DNA of 64,000 nucleotides from Flavobacterium anhuiense. GTDB taxonomy: Bacteria; Bacteroidota; Bacteroidia; Flavobacteriales; Flavobacteriaceae. Below, in pieces: positions 26,651 to 33,579 of the stretch. The stretch is taken from positions 625,599 to 689,598 of the forward strand of contig NZ_FMVC01000002.1 in assembly GCF_900101855.1 (NCBI RefSeq), written 5' to 3'. The stretch's first letter is position 1. Each line of letters begins with the position of its first letter. The notes beneath the pieces are model-generated. The model ran no database searches, was not told the origin of the DNA, and worked only from the letters and a program-made list of their open reading frames with translations. The position numbers and the translations under genes were made by a program.

Positions 26651-26772
26651 TCTAATTCCTTTTTCCTTTGAATAAAATTTCATTTCAAGCAAACTTGAAA
26701 CTTGGAAACAAATAAAATTTTAAATAATTAATCTTGAGGATGAGATCGCTTCGTTCTCGCAATGACTTAAAA

Positions 26773-28023
26773 ATGAGAAACTTCAACCCATCAGATAAAA
26801 TTCAGGATTTGCAATATTTTGGCGAATTTGGCGGTGTGAATCCGTCGATTTCTGATTCATCGACTTATACTTTTCTTTCGGCGAAAACCATGTTTGATAC
26901 TTTCGAGGGAAATATGGAAGGCTGTTATTTATATTCGCGTCATTCATCTCCTAGTAATTTATACTTAGATCAGGCTTTGGCAGCGATGGAAGGAACCGAA
27001 ACAGCAAATGTTTCTGCTTCAGGAATGGGAGCTATTACGCCTACTCTATTACAGATTTGCGGTGCGGGCGATCATATCGTTTCAAGCCGAACAATTTATG
27101 GCGGAACTTATGCTTTCTTGAAAAACTTTACACCAAGATTCGGAATTGAAACGAGCTTTGTTGACATCACAAAATTGGATGTTGTCGAAGCGGCGATTAC
27201 TCCTAAAACTAAAGTTTTGTATTGCGAAACGGTTAGTAATCCGCTTTTGGAAGTAGCTGATATTCGCGGTTTGGCTAAAATTGCTAAAAAACACAATTTA
27301 AAATTGGTTGTTGACAATACGTTTTCGCCATTATCGGTTTCTCCTGCAAAATTAGGTGCTGATATCGTAATTCATAGTTTGACCAAATACATTAACGGAA
27401 GCAGCGATACGGTCGGTGGTGTCACTTGTGCTTCTAAAGAATTTATTAATTCGTTGAAAAATGTAAATACTGGCGCGAGCATGCTTTTAGGGCCAACAAT
27501 GGATAGTTTGCGTTCTGCGAGTGTGATGAAAAATCTTCGAACTCTTCATATCAGAATTAAACAGCATAGTCATAATGCGCATTATTTGGCTGATATGTTT
27601 GAAAAAGACGGTTTAAAAACAGTTTATCCAGGATTAAAAAGTCATCCGAGTCACGAATTGTATAAAACCATGATTAATCCAGAATATGGTTTTGGCGGAA
27701 TGCTAACCATTGATGTTGGTTCTTTGGAAAAAGCCAATGAATTAATGGAATTAATGCAAGAAAGAAATTTAGGATATCTCGCAGTAAGTTTAGGCTTTTA
27801 CAAAACGTTATTCAGCGCGCCGGGAACTTCAACTTCTAGCGAAATTCCATTAGAAGAACAAAAAGAAATGGGATTGACAGATGGTTTAATTCGTTTTTCT
27901 ATCGGATTGGATAATGATATTCAGCGTACTTACGAAATGATGAAAGCTTGTATGGTTGAACTTGGAGTTTTAAAAAAAGATTCTAAGGTTCTGAGTTGCT
28001 ATCCCGATAGCTATCGAGACTAA
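26773..28023 (+). CDS. PLP-dependent trans-sulphuration enzyme, methionine gamma-lyase-like
   Basis: 416 aa from ATG 26773; the 13 codons before it come from a dispersed repeat (ATGAGATCGCTTCGTTCTCG) and are unlikely to be translated. Cys/Met-metabolism family: YSRHSSPSNLYLDQALAAMEGTE, SGMGAI, the PLP-stacking Tyr in TIYGGTYAF, DNTFSPLSVSPAKLGADIVIHSLTKYINGSSDTVGG with the PLP lysine at 205. The exact reaction (methionine gamma-lyase or cystathionine lyase) cannot be fixed by eye. The last six or so codons (SCYPDSYRD) are read from a CCCGATAG-family palindrome at 28003-28018. Confidence 0.85.
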   Translation: MRNFNPSDKIQDLQYFGEFGGVNPSISDSSTYTFLSAKTMFDTFEGNMEGCYLYSRHSSPSNLYLDQALAAMEGTETANVSASGMGAITPTLLQICGAGDHIVSSRTIYGGTYAFLKNFTPRFGIETSFVDITKLDVVEAAITPKTKVLYCETVSNPLLEVADIRGLAKIAKKHNLKLVVDNTFSPLSVSPAKLGADIVIHSLTKYINGSSDTVGGVTCASKEFINSLKNVNTGASMLLGPTMDSLRSASVMKNLRTLHIRIKQHSHNAHYLADMFEKDGLKTVYPGLKSHPSHELYKTMINPEYGFGGMLTIDVGSLEKANELMELMQERNLGYLAVSLGFYKTLFSAPGTSTSSEIPLEEQKEMGLTDGLIRFSIGLDNDIQRTYEMMKACMVELGVLKKDSKVLSCYPDSYRD

Positions 28024-28097
28024 GTTTTTTTTACTTCCCTGTAAATAAGAAACATCACTCTATAAATAAATTTGCACATTTTTTTTAGATTGTTTTG

Positions 28098-28134
28098 AAT
28101 CCGCTTGAGATTTTTCTTTAAGCGGATTTTTTTT
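28098..28134 (+). terminator. terminator of the lyase gene
   Basis: A 9-bp stem AATCCGCTT/AAGCGGATT followed by eight T. Confidence 0.85.
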
Positions 28135-28141
28135 GGAAATG

Positions 28142-28175
28142 AAAAAGCCGTTCTAAAATCTTAGAACGGCTTTTT
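28142..28175 (-). terminator. terminator of the DUF695 gene
   Basis: A 15-bp perfect stem (AAAAAGCCGTTCTAA/TTAGAACGGCTTTTT) with a 4-nt loop, directly after the minus-strand stop. It is nearly identical to the hairpin at 29371-29405. Confidence 0.85.
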
Positions 28176-28180
28176 GCAAT

Positions 28181-29275
28181 TTATCTTGGCTCAAAATGTC
28201 TAAACGATTGCCAGTATTTATCTTTGTAGATTTCGTAGCTTATTTCAAAAACACCGCTGTATTTTTTAATTAATTCATCGGCAATTTTTGATGGTTTTCT
28301 AAAGTCTTTGCAAGTAAAAAAGATTTCCCTTTTATTGTTTGCGGTTTCTCTTCCCACATTTAAATAGCCTTCGGAATCTGGTAAACTATAGACAATTTCT
28401 TCTTCGATTTCATCCAATAGTTTGTATGTCTTTTCATCTGGTAACCCGCCATTATCGCAATCATCAAAAGAAATTCCGACTATAAAAACCCAAGGATGAG
28501 ATGCTTTTTTATCCCATTCAATAATTGTGGTATTGATTAAGGCCAGAACGATTGAACCATCTTGCTTTTTGCCTTCAAAATTAGCATAACTGTCATTCTC
28601 TGTATTATGTCGGGTTCCTTCGTATTTCTCAACAAATTCTTTTTCTCTCCAGATTAAATAATCTTTTAATTTCTCGATTGGTATTAGCTCCTCAGAAGTT
28701 TGTTCTGGCCCTGCAACAACCAAATTATCAATTAAGGTAACAGAATGCAGTTCGCCCAAATAATTATCAAGAAAAATATAAACTCCATTGGCTATATTAG
28801 ATTTTTTCTCTTCAACAAAATGATCATAAACAATTACCAAATCTATTTCGTCTGGATAATCTTCGTGAACACGAGGATAAAATTTTAGGTTTTCTTTACT
28901 GAATTCAAAATCCTGATAAGTAATGCCTATATTATTGACATCTGAAGCCGGTTTTAGAGCTGTAAACTTCCAGCCGTCAATTTTAGGAGCGTTCGCAACC
29001 AATTCTTCTATAGCATAAATATTTCTAATTGCCCCATCTGGCGTCAAAACCAGTTCGGCTGTATGATCGTCAAACATTCCAGTAAGGAAATAAATTCCTT
29101 CGTGTATTTCATCCAGCTTTGGAGCTAGTTTATCAAAAAAACCTTGATGTATATTTTCTCCGCTTTGAACCGTTTTAAAAAACGCTTTTTCATTTGCCGA
29201 AAACCAATTCCAGAAATCATTATAAGATTGTATTGGAGCTTCTTTTTTGCCCAATATTTTATCGAGAAAACTCAT
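28181..29275 (-). CDS. DUF695-domain protein, 364 aa
   Basis: It starts MSFLDKILGKKEAPIQSYNDFWNWFSANEKAFF, a leader seen in Flavobacteria DUF695 proteins. The C-terminal ~130 residues match DUF695 (WVFIVGISFDDCDNGGLPDEKTYKLLDEIEEEI ... FFTCKDFRKPSKIADELIKKY ... YEIYKDKYW). It has no signal peptide, is strongly acidic, and its function is unknown. It is flanked on both sides by near-identical terminator hairpins. Confidence 0.75.
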   Translation of the reverse strand: MSFLDKILGKKEAPIQSYNDFWNWFSANEKAFFKTVQSGENIHQGFFDKLAPKLDEIHEGIYFLTGMFDDHTAELVLTPDGAIRNIYAIEELVANAPKIDGWKFTALKPASDVNNIGITYQDFEFSKENLKFYPRVHEDYPDEIDLVIVYDHFVEEKKSNIANGVYIFLDNYLGELHSVTLIDNLVVAGPEQTSEELIPIEKLKDYLIWREKEFVEKYEGTRHNTENDSYANFEGKKQDGSIVLALINTTIIEWDKKASHPWVFIVGISFDDCDNGGLPDEKTYKLLDEIEEEIVYSLPDSEGYLNVGRETANNKREIFFTCKDFRKPSKIADELIKKYSGVFEISYEIYKDKYWQSFRHFEPR

Positions 29276-29370
29276 GTATTTTCATTTAAATTTAAAATTT
29301 TACTGAAAACAAACTTAAGGAAAAGCGCTTTTAAAACATAAGAATATTTCTATAAAAACATCAAGAATGC

Positions 29371-29405
29371 AAAAAGCCGTTCTGAAGTATTCAGAACGGC
29401 TTTTT
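29371..29405. terminator. second copy of the GCCGTTCT hairpin
   Basis: A 16-bp perfect stem (AAAAAGCCGTTCTGAA/TTCAGAACGGCTTTTT) with a 3-nt loop. It lies ~95 bp upstream of the DUF695 start and ~135 bp beyond the end of the next minus-strand gene, which it could terminate. Confidence 0.8.
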
Positions 29406-29541
29406 AACTCATAATTTATTAACGTTTTGGAACTACACCCCGATTTGCAATTAAAGATGTGCGAATTTTCAAAGCACAAAACGATATTTAAATTCGGTCT
29501 AATGCCCTAATCTCGTTTAACTGCGGTTAGTGGTATCGCAT

Positions 29542-30000
29542 TTATTTATCTCTCAATTTGGGATTCGTTATTTCTTGGCATTGGCTCAGACTTGCTTTAT
29601 ATTTTAATATGTTTATTATTTCAGCATTATCAATATTGATCTTATTATTCAGCATGACAATTCTAGAAAGAAGTTTCGTCGCTTCTCCGTTATTTTCTTT
29701 TGGAATATTTTTATTTATCCAATTTTGTATTTTCTGGTCATTTATATTTTCTTCGTAAAATACAAACTCACGCAATTGATTATTTTTGTTTGCTATTGAA
29801 GAGAGTTTTTCAATTTTATTTTTCATTTCAATAAAATCCTCACTAGCAACGTATTTATCATAAAGAATTATTGCCCTTTTAAATTCAACTTGTGTTAAAG
29901 TTCTTCCATCGGGAGAATCATCCTCTACATCAGCCATTATTTGAGCATGAAGAAAATTTGTAAAAAAAAGGATAAAATAAAAGATATTTTTCATTTTCAT
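29542..30000 (-). CDS. hypothetical exported protein, 152 aa
   Basis: Signal peptide MKMKNIFYFILFFTNFLHAQ with cleavage after Ala-Gln, possibly starting at the second Met. The mature part is ~130 aa, helical, charged and Asn-rich (LTQVEFKRAIILYDKYVASEDFIEMKNKIEKL), with a single cysteine near the C-terminus. The family is not recognised. It lies 43 bases after the permease gene on the same strand, so possibly co-transcribed. Confidence 0.6.
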   Translation of the reverse strand: MKMKNIFYFILFFTNFLHAQIMADVEDDSPDGRTLTQVEFKRAIILYDKYVASEDFIEMKNKIEKLSSIANKNNQLREFVFYEENINDQKIQNWINKNIPKENNGEATKLLSRIVMLNNKINIDNAEIINILKYKASLSQCQEITNPKLRDK

Positions 30001-30043
30001 GTTTTTAGATAAATGTTTATTTGCTTTACCACTAACTCTTAAC

Positions 30044-31975
30044 TTACAACTTATCCAAGTTAAGTTTACTGTTTTTTCTACTGTATGTAAAGTAAATTAG
30101 CAATCCGATAATTAACCAGACAGTAAAATAAATCCAATTCCAAACGCTTAATTCGGCCATCATATACAGACAGCAGATAAGTCCTAAAAGCGGAATCAAA
30201 GAAAGATTTTTTCTGAAAGCCCAAACCGATAATCCAACTAAAACGAATAAGAATATCCACATTGGAATTTTGTGTTTAAATAACCCAAAACCTGATTCGT
30301 ATTTTGCAGAATCAGCAATTGGAAGACCTTTTACAACCTCAGCATATTTGGTTTCATCATCCTGATATTGTCCTAATAAATGTTCTAAATCTGAAGTTTC
30401 GGCAGTTTTATTGTTGACTTCGATACTTTCTAGATATTTGAAAACTTGTTCCGATTCTGATTTATCTAAAGAAGTGACAATCGAAGTCGCATCATAAATC
30501 TGCGGATCGTTATTGATAAACGCCATTGTCGCTTTATTATTGAATGCAAAAGCATAATACAATCCAGCAATCATCAAAACTGGCAAAATATATTTTGAAT
30601 TGATATAAGGCGTCTTAAATTTTCCTCTAGGAATTTCAGGTTTGTTCTGCAATACTAAAACTCCTGCACAAACCAACACAAAAGCAAACAAAGTCCCTAT
30701 ACTGCATAAATCGGTTACCATGGTAAGGTTTAAGAATAATGCTGGAATCGCCACAACAAATCCTGTTACGATTGTAGCAAACGAAGGCGTTTTGAATTTT
30801 GGATGAACGGTTGAGAATTTCTTTGGCAATAAACCATCACGGCTCATACTCATCCAGATACGAGGCTGTCCCATCTGAAAAACCAATAAAACGCTCGCCA
30901 TAGCCACTACTGCACTAACGGCAATAATTCCAGACATCCATTTTAAGTCTAATTTATCGAATACAAATGCCAAAGGATCTCCAACGTTTAATTCATGGTA
31001 TTTTACCATTCCAGTTAAAACCAAAGCAATGGCAATATATAAAAGTGTACAAATAATAATCGCCCACATCATACCTCGCGGTAAATCTCTTTGCGGATTT
31101 TTACATTCTTCTGCTGTTGTCGAAATAGCATCAAAACCAATGTAAGCGAAGAATACTGCTGAAACTCCTTTTAAAACGCCGCTAACTCCATTTGGCGCAA
31201 ACGGACTCCAGTTTGCCGTATCTACATAAAATATTCCAACTGCGATAACTAAAAGCACCACGCAAAGTTTTACCACAACCATTAAGTTGCTTGCGTTACG
31301 AGATTCTTTCATTCCTCTATAAACCAAAGCTGTAATCAAAATAATGATGAATAAAGCTGGTATATCGGTTACAAAATGGAAAGATCCTATTGTTGGTGCT
31401 GTGGTCCAAGCTGTGTGTGCCTGTTGTAACGCAACACTTAAATTTTCGAATGATTTTCCGCCTCGCATTAAAGCTTCGGCATCCTTAAAACCGTTTGATG
31501 CAGTTAGGTAATCCATTTGAATCCATTGCGGTAAATGAATCCCGCCACTCTGGAGCAGTCCTGTAAAATAATCGCTCCACGAAATGGCGACGGTTATATT
31601 TCCAACGGCATATTCCATGATTAAAGCCCAACCGATAATCCAAGCAATTAATTCTCCAAAAGCTACATACGAGTAAGTGTATGCACTTCCAGAAACTGGA
31701 ACCATCGAAGCAAATTCTGCGTAAGCAAAAGCGGCAAAACTACATGCCAAAGCAGTAAATAAGAATAAGAAAATTACGGCTGGCCCACCGTCTGCACTGG
31801 CTTTTCCAATGGTACTGAAAATTCCCGCTCCAACAATAGCTGCGATTCCAAAAGCCGTTAAATCCTTAGTTGTCAAATGTTTTCCTAAGGCATTATGACC
31901 GTCTGTTTCGTTCTGTGCAACCTGCTTCAGAATATCCTGTACTGTTTTCTTTCGGAATAAACTTGAAAATGCCAT
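30044..31975 (-). CDS. APC-superfamily amino-acid permease, 643 aa
   Basis: Cytoplasmic-membrane amino-acid transporter with ~14 hydrophobic helices. It begins LTTKDLTAFGIAAIVGAGIFSTIGKAS, the first-helix glycine motif of the cationic amino acid / YfnA branch; FFAYIGFDAISTTAEECKNPQRDLPRGM is the conserved helix-6 to loop region. It is longer than the common ~480 aa: a ~80-residue acidic soluble insert (roughly residues 495-575) lies between the last two helix pairs, and an additional loop of ~50 aa lies after helix 4. The substrate cannot be told. Confidence 0.85.
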   Translation of the reverse strand: MAFSSLFRKKTVQDILKQVAQNETDGHNALGKHLTTKDLTAFGIAAIVGAGIFSTIGKASADGGPAVIFLFLFTALACSFAAFAYAEFASMVPVSGSAYTYSYVAFGELIAWIIGWALIMEYAVGNITVAISWSDYFTGLLQSGGIHLPQWIQMDYLTASNGFKDAEALMRGGKSFENLSVALQQAHTAWTTAPTIGSFHFVTDIPALFIIILITALVYRGMKESRNASNLMVVVKLCVVLLVIAVGIFYVDTANWSPFAPNGVSGVLKGVSAVFFAYIGFDAISTTAEECKNPQRDLPRGMMWAIIICTLLYIAIALVLTGMVKYHELNVGDPLAFVFDKLDLKWMSGIIAVSAVVAMASVLLVFQMGQPRIWMSMSRDGLLPKKFSTVHPKFKTPSFATIVTGFVVAIPALFLNLTMVTDLCSIGTLFAFVLVCAGVLVLQNKPEIPRGKFKTPYINSKYILPVLMIAGLYYAFAFNNKATMAFINNDPQIYDATSIVTSLDKSESEQVFKYLESIEVNNKTAETSDLEHLLGQYQDDETKYAEVVKGLPIADSAKYESGFGLFKHKIPMWIFLFVLVGLSVWAFRKNLSLIPLLGLICCLYMMAELSVWNWIYFTVWLIIGLLIYFTYSRKNSKLNLDKL

Positions 31976-32268
31976 ATAATGTTTTGCTGTTATAAATTAA
32001 TTTAATTCAGTGCTTTTTGTTTTATTTTGCAAATAATGCAAAAATTATCCTGATTTCAAATATATAAAACGATTTTGTTTTTACAGGTGTTTTTTCTGCC
32101 ACGAATTCACGAATTATTTTTTCAAATCTTTGTCTATAAATTTTCTCACGCTCCCGATAGCTATCTGGATTGCGCTCTTTGCGGTTAAATCTATTTCAAT
32201 CACAAATGTAACATTTCCTCAAATCGGCTTACTAATTAAATAGTATTTAATTTTTAAAGAATCATTTT
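31976..32268. other. repeat-bearing divergent gap before the Tat oxidoreductase
   Basis: No gene in 293 bp. It contains one CCACGAATTCACGAATTATTTTTT repeat (about 32098-32122) and one CCCGATAG-family palindrome (32153-32170). No clear promoter box was found for either flanking gene. Confidence 0.5.
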
Positions 32269-33429
32269 ATGGAAAAAATAACAAGACGTTCTTTTGTAAA
32301 TAAATTAGGACTTGGTGTTGGAGCTTCGGCTGTAATGATTACGCTTCCTTCTTTTCTAACCGAAACAGAAAAAACACATCAGCCTTATACTGGAAAAAAA
32401 TTAAATATTGCTTTGTGCGGTTTAGGAAACTATGCTTCATTGCTAGCTGAAGGACTTCAGGTCTCTGAATATTGCCAGCTTGCTGGAATAGTTACCGGAA
32501 CACCATCAAAAGCTGAAACATGGAAAAAGAAGTATAATATTCCTGAAAAAAATATCTACAATTACGAAAATTTTGATTCAATCGTAAAAAATAAAGACAT
32601 TGATTTAGTATACGTCGTTACTCCAAATGCATTGCACAAAGAATTTACTGTACGTGCCGCAAAAGCAGGAAAACATGTTATTGTCGAAAAGCCAATGGCC
32701 ATTACGATTGAGGATTGCGAAGAAATGATCAAAGTTTGCAATGAAAATAACGTACAACTGGCAATGGGATATCGTTTGCATTACGAACCGAATCATTTAG
32801 AAGTAAAGCGATTGGGACAAGAAAAAGTTTTGGGACAAGTCCGCTACATCGAAACAGGTCTTGGTTACAGTACGTATGATGTTCGTGATATCAATAAACC
32901 TGTCGATCTAAATGCCCGTAACGAATGGCGATTGACTAAAAAATGGGCAGGCGGTGGTGCCTTAATCAATTTGGGAGTGTATTGCATCCAAGTTTCGCGT
33001 TATGTTTTAGGCGAAGAACCAATAGCGGTTACGGCACAATTTGGACATATAAACAACAAAAACAGATTTGCACAAGTTGAGGAAAACATAACATGGCAAA
33101 TGGAATTTCCTAGCGGAGCCGTTGCAAATTGCAGCAGTTCTTATGGTTTTGGCATTGACCGATTTTATGCCGCTGCTGATGAAGGTTTCTTCGAAATGAG
33201 TCCCGCAGTAAGCTACGGACCTTTTGTAGGCAAAAGATCTGATGGAAAACCATTTAATTTTCCCGTTATAAATCAACAGCAAACCCAAATGGATGAGATT
33301 TGTAAAGTGATTTTAGCCAATAAAAAACTCCCAACTCATATTACAGGCGAAGAAGGAATTAAAGACGTTAGAATTATCAATGCTATTTATAAAGCCGCTG
33401 AAACTGGTAAAAAAATAAGTTTGAAATAG
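32269..33429 (+). CDS. Tat-exported Gfo/Idh/MocA-family oxidoreductase
   Basis: 386 aa. The N-terminus MEKITRRSFVNKLGLGVGASAVMITLPSF is a twin-arginine signal (RRSFV), so the enzyme is folded with its cofactor and exported. The Rossmann fold follows (LNIALCGLGNYASLLAEGL), then the EKP motif (GKHVIVEKPMAITIED) and a GFO-like C-terminal domain (AGGGALINLGVYCIQVSRYVLGEEP). It is closest in type to periplasmic glucose-fructose oxidoreductases with tightly bound NADP. The sugar substrate is unknown. Confidence 0.88.
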   Translation: MEKITRRSFVNKLGLGVGASAVMITLPSFLTETEKTHQPYTGKKLNIALCGLGNYASLLAEGLQVSEYCQLAGIVTGTPSKAETWKKKYNIPEKNIYNYENFDSIVKNKDIDLVYVVTPNALHKEFTVRAAKAGKHVIVEKPMAITIEDCEEMIKVCNENNVQLAMGYRLHYEPNHLEVKRLGQEKVLGQVRYIETGLGYSTYDVRDINKPVDLNARNEWRLTKKWAGGGALINLGVYCIQVSRYVLGEEPIAVTAQFGHINNKNRFAQVEENITWQMEFPSGAVANCSSSYGFGIDRFYAAADEGFFEMSPAVSYGPFVGKRSDGKPFNFPVINQQQTQMDEICKVILANKKLPTHITGEEGIKDVRIINAIYKAAETGKKISLK

Positions 33430-33438
33430 TTATATTTC

Positions 33439-33514
33439 TCTCGCAGATTTGGCAGATTCCGCGGATTTTTTATCATACAAAAATAAATCTGCTCAATCTG
33501 CCAAATCTGCGAGA
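33439..33514. repeat. inverted repeat of TCTGCGAGA type
   Basis: 20-bp arms 33439-33458 and 33495-33514 (TCTCGCAGATTTGGCAGATT and its reverse complement), with weaker pairing continuing inward. A CCCGATAG palindrome follows at 33551-33570. It sits between convergent genes and may also act in termination. Confidence 0.7.
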
Positions 33515-33579
33515 AAAAAATCTTTGCGCCCTTTTCGCGTAGTTCCTTACTCCCGATAGCTATCGGGATTGCCATTAAA

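Noticed and set aside
26734..26772. Longer start of the lyase gene at 26734
   Set aside because: The extra codons come from a dispersed repeat (GAGATCGCTTCGTTCTCG) and lack family similarity.
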